Positions 25,572 to 64,000 of a stretch of 64,000 bases of DNA are shown here, one piece after another. Position 1 is the stretch's first letter. Every line of letters begins with the position of its first letter. The notes beneath the pieces were generated by a model. That model made no database searches and was not told the origin of the DNA. It was given only the letters and a program-made list of their open reading frames with translations. A program made the position numbers and the translations under genes. Source of the stretch: Sinotaia quadrata (Eukaryota; Mollusca; Gastropoda; Architaenioglossa; Viviparidae); assembly GCA_028829895.1 (NCBI GenBank), contig CM054177.1:49868664-49932663 (forward strand), given 5' to 3'.

Positions 25572-26900
25572 CGTGATTTAAATAAATATTTTAAAGTCTG
25601 TAAGATGCATACACAAGTTGAAACAAGCCGCCAACAACAATGTCCCGGATGTCAAATAATAACAATGATGTTAACCGAATAAGAAATAAGACCAATTGAC
25701 TTTGCAATCTTATGTGGATTAATTTATTTTCAGGCTTGTTCAATTACGTATAATTTTATATTATTTTATTTTACTTTTTTATTTTCTGTGCTTAATAAAA
25801 TATATATTATAATTCGTGAAAGTTCTTTTTCTATTTATTATAGTTTTAAAATAATCAGGGCCCACTTGCAGTTATTGACATTCGAAAATTCATTTAAAAC
25901 AATAAATAATCAGTGTAGGGGTGTAGCAGGTGATTTACATTTAGAAGGCTGAGGAAGACATAGGTGTGTATGACATGCTATAGTTATTTTAATTTTATCC
26001 ACTACATATAAATCTATTAATAGAATTTTCTCTTTGTGTAAGTATTTCTCTTTTTGATTAACATTGTTATGAAAGTCAAGGTACTTAAATGAATATTATC
26101 ATTTTTGAAGTTTTGCTTTAGTAAGAGTGTTGTAGAGAGCGGATAAAAGCGTGAACGAAATTGTTCATGTAGAAGACAGTGAGCTCTATATATTATAGTG
26201 GTAGAAGATTAGGCCAATATGTGGATACGGCTGATCCAAGGGAAGCAAACGCGTGTCTTCCTAACCAGTTGAAAGTGACTGGTCAGTCAGGAAGTTAGTG
26301 TGATAGGGAAGAATTATTCGCGCAGACACAAAGGACTAATGTTACCTTGACTCTTTATGCATTAGCAAAAAAAAAAAAAATTAAAAAAATGTCACATTTA
26401 GTTTAAAATAAAAATGTCTGGAGTCTTGTGGAAATATTTTTTCAAGCGAAGAAACGAATTAAGCTATAGGCCTAGAAAGTATATATTGAATTAATTTTAA
26501 TAATTATTAAATAATGTTAAACTGAACCAAGTGATTGTGGAATATTGTCAGTCGACAAATGTAACTTGTACTATATTTTCAAGTCAGCAAAATCTCTTTC
26601 TGATACCATGACCCTCTATATTGAATGGTTCACCTAGGATCCCAGAATACAACGAGGGACTGAGTACATATGAAGATAAAACGTCCCATGAAAGCTCTGA
26701 AGGTGGAGTGTAACCATCACCATCACTTCGTTCATTCCCTGATATGCACCCCCGTTTTGTTTTCTTGGGGGAAGGGAGAGCTTCGATGCTGAGTAATCCG
26801 AATGATGGTCAGAATATAATTACATAGTGAGCGAGCCAAGTCCTTTCAGAGCTGTCCAGGGCCGAGAATGTCATAAGACGAAAGGCCTCATAAATCTTGT
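25572..26900. other. Intergenic region just upstream of HAUS6
   Basis: The first ~100 bases should contain the HAUS6 5' UTR and promoter (minus strand). No TATA box or other promoter element can be called with confidence. A more GC-rich patch at about 26600-26900 ends in a (CAC)n run (26925-26953) and may be a dispersed repeat. No gene is seen. Confidence 0.5.
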
Positions 26901-27314
26901 AAGGAAAGGAAGCCATCACAATCACCATCACCACCACCACCACCACCACCACTACCATAACATCTATTTAACTTTTTAATTCTTTAATTATCTATGGGTC
27001 ATACTTTCATTCTGTGACTTTGCATAGTATAGATTTTGGTGAAAGATAAAAAGAAAAGATTTTACAAGCTGATTAAATTTGCATGACTCGCAATAAGCCG
27101 CAAAATTAAATAAAGAATCTCCTATTTGGAGCTAACCATTTACTGCTTATTAAAAACATCAGTAATTTCCGATGTTGAATAGTGGTTGTAAACTTGTAAT
27201 ATTTTGCCTGATACACTCTGTGTGTTATATACTTAACCTCTTCTCCTCCTACTTTCATCTTACTTTCGTTTACTGCATCTTCCGTGGTGGTGGGGAGGGA
27301 GGGGGAACCATACC

Positions 27315-27505
27315 AACTAAATAATAATGAAATAACGTTTGACCTCTGCACTCTGTAATAACAACTGTATAATAATGAAATAACATTTGTCCTCTGCACT
27401 CTATAATAACAACTGTATAATAATGAAATAACTTTTGACCTCTGCACTCTATAATAGCAACTGTATAATAATGAAATAACTTTTGACCTCTACACTCTAT
27501 AATAC
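27315..27505. repeat. ~47-bp minisatellite, 4 copies
   Basis: Unit: TAATAATGAAATAACTTTTG, then ACCTCTGCACTCTATAATAA and CAACTGTA. Short ORFs across it on the minus strand are repeat artefacts. Confidence 0.9.
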
Positions 27506-27509
27506 AAAT

Positions 27510-28365
27510 GTATGTCATATGATGAAGAATCCTACATTTAAAAAATAATTTTTCTTTTCTAATCTAAAATTTTTAGGATGATGTGTTAATTGTAGCCTAA
27601 TTTTTATAGGTTGATTGTTATGATAAAAGTTTATTACTAAAGTGAAAGTCCAGGATGGACAGAACTGGAGGAGAAGATAAGCTTTTTGAATGAGTGAGAA
27701 CACATTGAGTAGTACTAGTAGCCGTGAGTAGGATTATTACTATTTTTTTATGAGAAGATAACTCCCTGGCATCTGTTCAGTAAAGTGATGGTAGACTAAA
27801 CAGCTGAATTCTACGTCCAATTTTGAACCAGACATCATTATGTGGTTATTCAATTTTTAGGCCGATGCTGATTGAACTTATGTTTGGATAGATGACGTGT
27901 TTGACAGAATGTGGGTGTCGAAGATGTGAGAAAGTCATAAATATTAATTTGTTCTAAGTGTATTCGTAAATTCAGTTGATTAAAAGAGTTAGTTAAGGTA
28001 GAGATGAGTAAGTTTTGGATGCATGCTATTAAAAACCGACACAGATTATTAAGAAACAAACTTTTATTTGTATTGATTTAAAATAATTTTATTGATTCCA
28101 TTTTTGTGTGCTGAGAATAAAATTGAAGAAAGCTACACGGTATTTGAGAGTAAGAGTGAAGACATAAAAAGTACAGGTTTGCTGAGAGAAAGAAGACAGA
28201 TAAACAAACTACAGGTTTGCTGAAAGAAAGAAGACAGATAAACAAACTACTGGATAGGTCAGAGACTACTTTCCGGCGGTTTATCTGTCCAGAGCAGAGT
28301 GATGGATCTATTCGTTCGTCTGGGTCACAATGGCAGTTTGTGTCTCGTCGGACCATGATGAGTGA
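27510..28365. other. Intergenic stretch without recognisable genes
   Basis: AT-rich sequence. A two-copy 38-bp direct repeat containing CAGGTTTGCTGA lies at about 28170-28245. A slightly GC-richer patch (28255-28350) has no coding signature. Confidence 0.4.
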
Positions 28366-28407
28366 ATGGTGATGTTCTCATTTTATTTTCTCATGCTACA
28401 TAACATT

Positions 28408-28574
<167 letters not shown>

Positions 28575-29137
28575 TCATCAAATATTTCTTGCTGAGGACT
28601 TTGATATTTACTATTAGATATATCATCGAATGAAGACAGTTATATAGCCTATGAAATAATGTATATTGTCTGTTCACCAAGACAACAATTTACACGTTCA
28701 CACTGACCACTATGTGTAAACAGTGTCGTTTTCTCCTCTTGCTTCTGGACGACATTGAATTTTGCATCTAAATGATTTCTGTTATTAAAATGGCTAAAGG
28801 ATTACATCGCACTGGTTAAAGGATCTGGGACATGGAAAGTCTACCAGCACGTCGTTTATTAGTATTAATCTGATCCTACTTGGTAAAATTACGAATGCAA
28901 ATAACAGCAAGCGAAAGTTTTGATACGACGCACGCATTTACACAGTTTGATTTTAAGCAGATGTACGAAGTAGACTAAAAGGTTAACTTAACTAATCATG
29001 CTTTGAAGGAATACAAAAATTAAGTCAATTATGATTTATAATTCTGTTTACTTAAAACGACACAGCAGTAGGAAGTGTCCGCATTGACTTTCCATTCAGC
29101 CTTCTTTGGTTTTTTTTATTTTTTATGTCTCTGTACA

Positions 29138-29400
29138 TACATAGAGTATACTCATTAATTAGGTAACTACTATACTTACATAGAGTATACTCATTAATTA
29201 GGTAACTACTGTACTTACATAGAGTATACTCATTAATTAGGTAACTACTGTACTTACATAGAGTATACTCATTAATTAGGTAACTACTGTACTTACATAG
29301 AGTATACTCATTAATTAGGTAACTACTGTACTTACATAGAGTATACTCATTAATTAGGTAACTACTGTACATACATAGAATATATTAGGTAACTATTGTA
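29138..29400. repeat. 39-bp minisatellite, about 6.5 copies, very homogeneous
   Basis: Unit: CATAGAGTATACTCATTAAT, then TAGGTAACTACTGTACTTA. The unit length is a multiple of three, so it reads through on the minus strand as a repeat of YSSYLINEYTLCK. No other sign of coding. Confidence 0.95.
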
Positions 29401-30774
29401 CTTTTTCCACTAGCGTATTTTTGACCTTGATAATTAAATAGGCTAAAAGTGTTTCTTAGCAACTGACTGGTGTTTCACTTTAACTGTGCAAGTCTAAACA
29501 CAAGTTTGCTTAGATTCATGGCCACTTAGAGACAGACCAGACCAACTTAGCACTTTATGATCGAAAAGAGAGACCAGCTGACATTAGTAGTCTCATATTG
29601 TCTCTGCCGACACTCCAACATAATTTAAAGAAAACTGAACTTTGCAGAAATGACTGTAGTATGCCACTCAGAGGCAGATCTGCACAAATGACTAAAACAA
29701 GTAACTCAAGATAAAGTTGTATAAAACATACAATTAAGGGTTAGTGAACTACATTTAAGATATAATCTTTAGTTTTAAAAAGTTAAACAATATCATCTCA
29801 GCACCTTTAAATATAATACTCCCCCCCATTTTTTTCTGCAAAAAACAACAAAGCAAAATAAAACAAAACTGAAATATTAAACATGAGAAGAAAAGAGACA
29901 ATTCAATAAAAACAGTAAACCATACTTAAATCCCACCACTAGTAAACAAACAAATAAATAAAAGTTGTCAATCCGATGAAGCAAACAATAAATACTTCGC
30001 TTATCAATCAGACACCGTCTGACGACTGCAATCGTGCAGGACCGACTTTTTGCACTCAGATAAGATACGTCACGTGGTACGGCAGAACGATGTGTTAAAT
30101 CATTGCACATACCGTGGGACTGATTTCGAAACACCTGCGACAATCAGTCAATAGGTTGTTGATGTTCCTTGAAATTCATTATGAATGGAGAAGAAAATCT
30201 TTTACCAGTGGACATTACTTCTGTCTCTTCTAGTGAATATTAGGTATACATTTGTTGTTTAAGTGGATTTATTTCAACTGCTATCTTTTTAAATTAGACA
30301 TTAGGACTTCTACTACCTGTTCCAGTGGATATTAGGCCAACTTTAGCCTGTTTTAGTGATTGCTTTACTGTTTTCTCCCTGGTGGACGTGTGGACGTTGG
30401 ATCACTTCTAACAATGAACTAAAGTGGACAAAACTACAAATGGCTGTATGCTTAAACAGGTCAGAAGTTAATTTGAATTTTATTATTAAAACGCACTGTT
30501 CACTAAGTAGAAGTAATTAATATTTTTTTAACGTATACTTTTAACACATCCAAATATTATAGTAATTAACTGAGAAAACATGGAAGTAAATACACTGAAA
30601 AATATAGTGCACTGCTGCTACTGTTTAAAAAACTGTTTACATAAGCTGCTAATGTTGCATACAACTGTCTCCTTTTACATATTACATTTATTTTCTGAAC
30701 TTCAAGTTCAATGTCTCTGAGTTAACCAATCTTTGTGCAAGATTTTAAGAATGACATATGTGCACGTTGATATT

Positions 30775-31040
30775 TACAGTCAGTTAATTAGATACTCAAT
30801 TAAATAATTCAGTCAGTTAATTAAATACTCAGCTAGCTAATTAGTTAGTTAATTAAATAGTCAGTGAATTAAATACTCAATTAGTTAATTTGATACTCAA
30901 TCAGTGAATTCGATACTGAAAATCAGTTATTTCGACACTAAAAGTAAGTTAATTTGATACACAAAGTCAGTAATTCAATCTCAGAGTCAACTAATTCGAA
31001 GCTCAAAATCATATACTTCGATATTCAGTCAGGTGCTCAA
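30775..31040. repeat. Degenerate ~20-bp tandem repeat
   Basis: Units around CAGTTAATTAAATACTCAA, strongly diverged and sliding toward AATTCGATACTCAAA. Confidence 0.8.
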
Positions 31041-31309
31041 ATTAATATATTTAGAAACTGAAATTGAAATGGAAAAGCAAACATTTTTTACACTAATATC
31101 ATTTTCTGGAAATTGAATAGTTGAAATGGAAACACTGTTTTAGAGTTTCTGATCTTTAAAGATTTGAGCCATTTTTGGTGTCAACTTCAGCTAGAGGTAA
31201 TACAACTGCACTTCGAACTCATTACACCAAAAACTTTTTACACAGCATCTATCGTCATCTATCAGCATATTTTCTTTGATATCCATCGCACTATGCAAAG
31301 GCACTACTC

Positions 31310-31790
31310 ACTCTGTAGATGTTGTAGAGTTGTAGTTTATCACTCTTACATTGTACGGAGTTGTGGTTTTACGGTATTGCGTTGTGCAGAGTTGTGGTGT
31401 ATCCATGTTATGTTGTGTAGAGCCGTGGTTTATAACTGTTGTACAGAGTGTGGCTTATTCCTGTTATGTTGTACAGGGTTGTGGTATGTCACTGTTACGT
31501 TGTTTAGAATTGTAGCTTATCACTGTTACATTGTACAGACTTGTGATTTAGTGTCACGTTGTATATAGAGTTGTGGCATATCACTGTTACATTGTACAGA
31601 GTTGTGGCATATCATTGCTACATTGTATAGAGTTGTGGCTTATCAGTGTTACTTTGTATAGAGTTGTGGTGTATCACTGTTACGTTGTAGAGAGTTGTGG
31701 CTTTTCAATGTAAACACCTGTTGTTTATCACTGTTACATTGTAAATATTTGTTGTTTATCACTGTAACAATGCACAGAGTTGTCCGCCAC
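31310..31790. repeat. ~31-bp degenerate minisatellite
   Basis: Units around TTGTACAGAGTTGTGGTTTA and TCACTGTTACA. About 15 copies with varied indels. A 134-codon ORF overlapping it is judged accidental. Confidence 0.85.
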
Positions 31791-32561
31791 CATAATTAAT
31801 TAATGAAGAACTGAAGTAATTTCGTATAGTCTGTACCACAGCAGCAGTCCTATTGTCTGTACCATTGAATAGCAGCAGTCGACATTTATGACAAAGGACT
31901 GGATTCTTTCTTTCTTTCTTTTTTTAATTTACAAGATTAGTGTGTTTTATAACATTTACTTTTCAATGTATTTAATTTTTACAGTTTTATTAAGAGTAGG
32001 TTCGAGCTATTACTCTCATGTTTTCTTGACTTACTTTCGGCTAAACTATATTTATGTCAGTAGCGGACAAAGTTCATGTCATGTTTCAAATGTCCTAGAT
32101 TAAATATAAACTGACATACATACATTCACATATTTCCGTTTCCTCATGTCTGCCCTTTCATACTCATAACCTGATTTGCGTTCTACTTAACGGTTATTAC
32201 TTGATTACGTAGCTAACAATTTCGATATTTCAATGAAGATTTGTGTGCCAGTTACAGCTATAACGTGATTGTGATATGAAAGAAAGTTTATGTATCAGTC
32301 ACAGCTCGATTACAGCATATCTGGTCTGTTATAACAGGAATTTACAAGTATGAGAACTTATTTTGGTTACTTCTTAGGCATTTTCCTGTCACGTGATATT
32401 AATATACTTGCGTTATCTGCAGTGTGAATGAACGAATATCTTGAAATGCTTTTTGTGTCAGATGGTAACTATGACTGGACTACGATAATATGAGTTGAAA
32501 GCGGACTTCACACGAATCACCTTGAACTTGGAAGAGGCAATTTCTGAACATCAATACGAAA

Positions 32562-57639
<25,078 letters not shown>

Positions 57640-57651
<12 letters not shown>

Positions 57652-58320
57652 TATGTTATGAGACAGACAATTAAGCAGTAACAAAAGATCGATCACCAAT
57701 GTGAGAAGTTATGAGACAGACAATTAAACAGTAACAAAAGATCACCACTGTGAGATGTTATTAGCAGACATGTAATTAAACAGTAACAAAGATCACCAAT
57801 GTGACAAGTTATGATACAGACATGTATGTAAGCAGTAACAAAAGATCGATCACCAATGTGAGAAGTTATGAGACAGACAATTAAACAGTAACAAAAGATC
57901 ACCACTGTGAGATGTTATTAGCAGACATGTAATTAAACAGTAACAAAGATCACCAATGTGACAAGTTATGATACAGACATGTATGTAAGCAGTAACAAAA
58001 GAGCACCAATGTGACAAGTTATGATACAGACATGTATGTAAGCAGTAACAAAAGAGCACCAATGTGAAAAATTATGAGACATGTAATTAAGCAGTAACAA
58101 AAGATCACCAGTGTGAGAAGTTATGAACAGACATATAATTAAGCAGTAACAAAAAATCACAAGTGTGAGAAGTTATGAACAGACATGTAATTAAGCAGTA
58201 ACAAAAGATCACCAGTTTGACAAGTTAAAAGACAGACATGTAATTAAGCAGTAACAAAACATCACCAGTGTGACAAGTTAAAAGACAGACATGTAATTAA
58301 GCAGTAACAAAAGAGCATCG
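57640..58320. repeat. ~50-60-bp array that starts at the STRA6-like stop codon
   Basis: The coding end and first UTR bases (CTAGTGTGATATGTTATGAG, ACAGACAATTAAGCAGTAAC) are repeated about 12 times with variation, as in CCACTGTGAGATGTTATTAG and CAATGTGAGAAGTTATGAG. A higher-order pair of about 180 bp (57690-57830 and 57850-57990) is nearly identical. It would occupy the 3' UTR if transcribed. No AATAAA before the array can be assigned with confidence. Confidence 0.92.
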
Positions 58321-60490
58321 CGTTCTGTTAACTCATTGCACACACCTGACCAGCCAGCGAATTAGCCGAGCAAGGAAGCAGTTAAATAAACTCACTTTAC
58401 ATAACTCATCAGAAAACGAATTAAGTGAACAGCAAACAGTTAAAAATAACCTCGCTCCACACGTCAGTCAATAAATTAAGTGAACACCAAAATAGTTAAT
58501 AAACTGACCGCCATTCAGTGCATGTGGTCAGTCCTTACAAGATCAGACGTGAAAGCGTTTTAACTTGTTCTCTGTCTGAGTGCCATATATGGTTCTCACG
58601 CACGCATGCTTATTTTTAGTCTTTCAACTGAGCCAATCCGTGTGAAGCTATTATGTGTTTGCCTTAGCAGGCAATTTGTATCCCTTCTACTATTGGATAG
58701 TGTGGTGCTACAATACGTTCTACTTCTATGATTATTATTTTGAATACCTTATCATTTAATAATGCACAATCACTTATCAGTGGTTAAATCTTAATTTAGG
58801 CTCGGTTTTCCCGTATGAATTCCACATCCATACACCACTATAAGTAACGTACTATCGACACTTAAATATCTCTTCACAAGTGGAACTTCTTACTTAAGGA
58901 ATAATGTATTTTATCAACTTACTAACATTCATCCAATCACTGACTCGTCATGCCCCCATCCACCCACTGACTGCTCCAGACATGTATCAATTAATATGCG
59001 TAAGAAGGGATTAACAAAAATTAAGATTTATTATAAAATAAGTATATCACAAATAAATACAACTAAGTCTTGAAACAGTCACGTATATACTATTAAATAA
59101 TGTTGAAGTTATCTCATATACAGTCAATATTGACATTGACTACTTCGAGGAAACAATCTCTATTTAAAGTTTAGAGTTCTTTTCATAGCTGGAAAAGAGA
59201 AATATAGGAGATAAATAACTGTTCTGTTGGATCGTAGGAAGAACACTTGGACAGTTCAAAAAATCAATAATGCAGTCGTGCATGAGCACTCTCGAACTGG
59301 CTGGTATTAGAAGCGACGATGTGTTCTGAGTCTCCTTTTCACCACCAATGGGGTCTCCCAGTGTATATTAACAAAGACGACTCATACGCCGATCATATGG
59401 AAATCTCTCAAGAAAAGGAACAATGTCGGTGATCCAAAACAACGAGGCAACAGGAAGGGAAAATAGAAGACAAAAAAGGCATGCCCTGGAAATATTCAAG
59501 TGCAACACTTTAATTCAGTCTATATAATATTCTACATTCTCTCTCAACAGTCACTCAACTTACATGTCTGCAAGAGAATTTTTAGCCCTCATACACACTT
59601 CACTCAATACACCTGTTTTAAATTTGGTTGATCTTATTAAAGATTCACACATTCAATAATCATGGTTAATCTAACACATCACTGAATCAATATATAATAT
59701 ATATAGATTAAGGAACAAAATCATTCTGTGTCCAACACATGAAACAATAATTCTAATGTAAACATGATTCTAAATTCATTCTCACATATTGTAATCAGAC
59801 AACTCACCATGGCTCACATTCTGCCTTCAGAACTGGAATTCGAACATTGATCGCAAGTAATTGGAAAAGGGTTCGACTGGCTATTTATACTACCTTTGCC
59901 TGTCAGCTAACAGGAATCCACTCATCTCACCCTTCCAGCCACCGTTTGTCACTCAGTTGTGTTTGCAACTACCTATTTAAGCTTCCATCCAGAAAACCAC
60001 CTCTTTAGTCAGATGTCACTCATCTCACCCATCCAGCCACTGTCTGCTAGTCAGTTGCGCTCGCAACTACATATTTAAGCTTCTGAGTAGGAAATTGCCT
60101 CTTCCGTCAGACTTTGCTCACGAAGAAGCATGAAAAAATAAATGGTTATCTATGTTAATCTTCTTTACATTATATAAGAGTGACTCTCTAGCGGCACAGA
60201 TAGTTATATTTAGTCTGCTTGAGTGATGGAGAACAGGTGATTTGGGGGGACACCCATTAAAACTTGCAAGTCATGGGACTTCAAATGCATTGACAGTCTG
60301 CGTCAGCTCTACAGCCAAATTCGGACTTGAATCAGATTATCCTTCTGTTTTTTTTAATGGAAACATTCAGCAGTATTATTCATCTGAAATTTTCATTGGA
60401 AAGATAATTACCAGCCCCTACATTGATGAGGGATGCTGTCCCGTATTTGCCCGGACTGGTCCTTTCAAAATGGAGGAGATTGGCATGCAA
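58321..60490. other. Downstream intergenic region, no recognised gene
   Basis: AT-rich sequence with a possible R1-like fragment near 58780-59100 (AAATTAAGATTTATTATAA). A two-copy ~95-bp repeat lies at about 59925-60125, with CTCATCTCACCCTTCCAGCC, GCAACTA and ATTTAAGCTTC. An 83-codon ORF at 60242 has no recognisable motif. Confidence 0.4.
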
Positions 60491-60499
60491 TGACACTCC

Positions 60500-60712
60500 C
60501 ACATGTAACGCCACATGTTTTTGCTGTAAATAATGGCGTACAAATCCAATTTGGAGAAAGATACTTTAGTACTGAATGATTTTGCGGTAAATAATGGCGT
60601 ACAAATCCGATTTGGAGAAAGATACTTTACTACTGAAATTTTTTTTTTTTGCGGTAAATAATGGCGTACAAATCCAATTTGGAGAAAGAAACTACAGTAG
60701 TTAATTTTTTCA
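60500..60712. repeat. ~65-bp repeat, 3 copies
   Basis: Unit: GCGGTAAATAATGGCGTACA, then AATCCAATTTGGAGAAAGAT and ACTTTAGTACTGAA. The third copy follows a poly-T run. Confidence 0.93.
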
Positions 60713-62254
60713 AGCATTGTCCCTGTGGATATAATGCAACAAATACAAATATGTATCCTGACGCATTACTGGCACAACCAGAAATTCATGAAAAATCGTT
60801 CATTGTGCTACTCAGGTAACCGAATTTTACCAATTTATTTATTTATTTACTAAGATATCAATAGATTGGAAACCCAGTATTGATCGTTAATTTTTTAACA
60901 GTAAAATTTACTTTTTTCCTAAAGTCAAGTCCGACCGCACATTTCGTCTCCTTCTGGGTTGTTTACATTTTTCAGACAAGAGCGTGCCTATAGTTCACGA
61001 CCAAATCCATATATTAGACATATGAAATACTTTAAAAAATATAAATTTTAAATTCATTAGTATGTTTGACATTTGTAACACGTTTTCAGAATCCATTTAT
61101 AATTACAGCCACTTTTAAATATTTTAGTAAGGTCACCAATACAATTATTTTTTTGAATGGCAAGATAACCTGGCAGAAAAGAGGTATAAGAGAGCAGACA
61201 GATAAACTGAAATTAGAATTATGAAATTATAAACTCTTATATAAATGATTGCCAACTAGAAAGAAATTCACCGAACACCATTAACGTCTACGCACACTCT
61301 GGACCTAACAGCAAAAGTTATCAAAAATATGTAAATAGCATTGCATGTATATCGTATTATTCTTTAATTTAATATTGAACAATTTCTTTATTTTTCTTTA
61401 TTTAGCTGAAATAGCTTTATTTAACTTAATCATAGTTGTTTATTTATATCATGAAGAATGCAGTATTCGTTGTATTTATTCTTATTAGCACATGAACTGA
61501 ACATACTATTTTTATAATTTGGTTATTGACCTTTTTATTGTATAGACTGAACATAATATTATTAGTAATTTAATTATTGACGTTTATAGTATACTGTATT
61601 TTTTTTGAGTAATTTAATTATTGACCTTTATAGTATAGCTGTGATAATTATTCTGTCAGCAAATCAATTGTTGGCAGTTATTTTAGCTTGGAAAGCTTAG
61701 CATTTTGAATTGAGTTTAAAGATTCTATTGGATATAAGCTGACTGAATCAGCACTGTGAAAATCCACACATGAATAAGACATGTAAATGAGACTTTAATA
61801 AACAAGCACTTTGAGTATTAAGGTTTATGTAGATCATAAGAAACCATTAGACATATATTCGTGCATATTATAGGACATGCATGAATAGACTTCAGTATGT
61901 ATATACACAATTTTAGAATACTCTCTATATACTTTGTGCATGAAGGGATTTAATTTTAAAACTGCATACATGCATCACTGAGCTAAACAATGAACTGTTA
62001 TATTCGATGGCAATATTTTTGTTTTAATTCACTGATACATTAACCGGAAAATACTCACATTACATTTTTCTGTTGATTCATTTTTGTAAAATTAATTTTA
62101 TACTTTTGAAAATTAGTTAGAAATGTTTATAAATAGATTTTTCCTTGCATTTCGCTAGTGACTAATGATACTAAAGTTATAAATGTGCCATTTATTTAAA
62201 TACACGAATTATAAAAGTGAGAACTTTTGAGTTGTATTGTCCACATTAGTCAAA
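60713..62254. other. AT-rich stretch without recognised features
   Basis: No ORF, array or repeat copy that I can support. Loose short repeats around TTTAATTATTGACCTTTATA occur at about 61520-61640. Confidence 0.4.
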
Positions 62255-62885
62255 GCATACTGTTTTACTGTTTCTGTAAGTACTATGACACCATCACTGT
62301 TTCTGTAAGTACTATGACACCATCACTGTTTCTGTAAGTACTATGACACCATCACTGTTTCTGTAAGTACTATGGCATCATCACTGTTTCTGTAAGTGCT
62401 ATGGCATCATCACTGTTTCTGTAAGTACTATGTCATCATCACTGTTTCTGTAAGTCTATGTCATCATCACTGTTTCTGTAAGTACTATGCCATCACCACT
62501 GTTTCTGTAAGTACTATGACTTCATCACTGTTTCTGGTAAGTACTATGACATCATCACTGTTTTTGTAAGTACTATGCCATCTTCACTGTTTCTGTAGGT
62601 ACTATGACATCATCACTGTTTTTGTAAGTACTAAGACATCATCACTGTTTTTGTAAGTACTATGACATCATCACTGTTTTTGTAAGTACTATGCCATCTT
62701 TACTGTTTCTGTAGGTACTATGCCATCTTCACTGTTTCTGTAGGTACTATACTGTCATCACTGTTTTTGTAAGTAATATGCCATCACCCTGTTTCTGTAG
62801 GTACTATACTGTCATCACTGTTTCTGTAAGTACTATACTATCACCACTGTTTCTGTAAGTACTATACGCTCACCACTATTCTTGT
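62255..62885. repeat. 29-bp minisatellite carrying a donor-like site in each copy, ~21 copies
   Basis: Unit: CATCACTGTTTCTGTAAGTA, then CTATGACAC. Most copies keep TCTGTAAGTACT, which fits a 5' splice site (GTAAGTAC). No known exon is adjacent within this window. Confidence 0.97.
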
Positions 62886-63224
62886 GCCAACACGACATAA
62901 CATCGTTGAGCAGTCATTTTCCTTCTCTGCCATTGTTATTTTATCAGTGACTTGAAGGATAAACGTGGGATCGATGGGTTGAAAGAAACTTTAATTAATA
63001 AGAACAGTGGTTCACTTTAAGTGGAATAATACTGATTACCCGTACGCAAACATATAAATCAATTACGACATGATAAACTAATCTGGTAGGAAAAAAGTTG
63101 CAAAAACGGCATTTGTATTTGCAAAAGGGTGCTACAATAGTCTTTCTTTCGTCTTCTAACAGAAACCATTTCAGTTACGAGGCTCGTTGCTTGAAAGGCG
63201 GACATCGGCATCGTACGAGAAACC

Positions 63225-63700
63225 AGTTACTCTTTGATTAGATCTGCAGTTTCTATTGGATGAAGTTTGACTGGCTAAGACATTTTATGAAAACCAACCA
63301 GTCTGTTTTAGACCTGCAGTTTCTATTGGATGAAGTTTGACTGGCTAAGACATTTAATGAAAACCAACCAGTCTGTTTTAGACCTGCAGTTTCTATTGGA
63401 TGAAGTTTGACTGGCTAAGACATTTTATGAAAACAAACCACAGTCTGTTTTAGACTTGCAGTTTCTGTTGGATGAAGTTTGACTGGCTAAGACATTTTAT
63501 GAAAACCAACCACAGTTTTTAGATCTGCACTTTCTGTTGGATGAAGTTTGATTGGCTAAGACATCGACATCTTATGGAAATCAACCCCAGTCTGTTTTAG
63601 ATCTCTGCAGATTCTATTGGATGAAGTTTGATTGGCTAAGACATTGATATCTATGGAAACCACCCACCCACAGTCTGTTTTAGATCTGCAGTTTCTAGTG
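63225..63700. repeat. ~72-bp minisatellite, about 6 copies
   Basis: Unit: CTGCAGTTTCTATTGGATGA, then AGTTTGACTGGCTAAGACAT, TTTATGAAAACCAACCAGTC and TGTTTTAGAC. Copies degrade toward the right end. Confidence 0.95.
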
Positions 63701-64000
63701 AATGAAGTTACGATAACTAACTCTTCGGCATCTTATGGAAGAACCAGTTAATTTTGTTTGATGAATCCACAAAGATTGACATTGACTACTTGAAGGGGAC
63801 TAACCTTTGTACATTTGTTTAAATCTACGGTTTCAATTTGAAGAAGTCATAGAGTTTGGATGATGGATGGTGAACCTCCAAAAAATCCAAATATATTGTC
63901 CTGATGGCTGTGTTTGCAGGGTATGGACTGCTGCCAATGAATTTCTAATTTGCAAAGGAAGATAACATTAAACAACAGAAACATGAAATTGGTTTTTAGT

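Noticed and set aside
31164..31568. 134-codon cysteine-rich ORF
   Set aside because: Most of it overlaps a degenerate 31-bp minisatellite; there is no family motif or splice support.
60242..60493. 83-codon ORF downstream of the STRA6-like gene
   Set aside because: No recognisable domain, next to a tandem repeat, and no splice sites in a consistent phase.

Overview
This is a eukaryotic (metazoan) window: AT-rich, with genes split into short exons behind canonical GT...AG splice sites, plus many microsatellites and minisatellites. I found no prokaryotic operon structure, rRNA, intact tRNA or CRISPR array. The two genes are of animal type, and the SINE-like and TIR elements fit an invertebrate. 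A lophotrochozoan such as a mollusc is my best guess, but the sequence does not prove it.

Layout. The minus-strand gene runs from 25571 down to 1723 and past the left edge. It is HAUS6, the subunit of the augmin complex that nucleates microtubules on microtubules; 15 phase-consistent exons encode about 619 residues. Its introns hold a DNA transposon-like element with perfect 33-bp terminal inverted repeats (7877-9184), a large fold-back palindrome (about 9630-10425), copies of two dispersed repeat families, two minisatellites and a decayed partial duplicate of its own exon 5. From 25572 to 32561 lies a 7-kb intergenic stretch with tandem repeats and no gene I can support. On the plus strand, 32562-57651 is a complete STRA6-like gene (retinol/vitamin A transporter, RBP-receptor family). 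I assembled it from 18 exons whose splice phases all agree, giving 689 residues; human STRA6 has about 667. From 57652 to the right edge there are mainly minisatellites and dispersed repeat fragments, with no recognised gene.

The most unusual signal is in the STRA6-like gene. Several tandem arrays in its introns are built from the splice junctions themselves. At the donors of exons 2, 4, 8 and 11 and the acceptors of exons 3, 10 and 16, the repeat unit includes the splice site and flanking exon bases, so copies of the authentic site (decoys) are strung along the intron. A further array begins at the stop codon. The neighbouring HAUS6 gene shows only one comparable event, the partial exon 5 copy.

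The two genes are divergent neighbours with no evident functional link: HAUS6 is a general mitotic gene and the STRA6-like protein a multipass membrane transporter.
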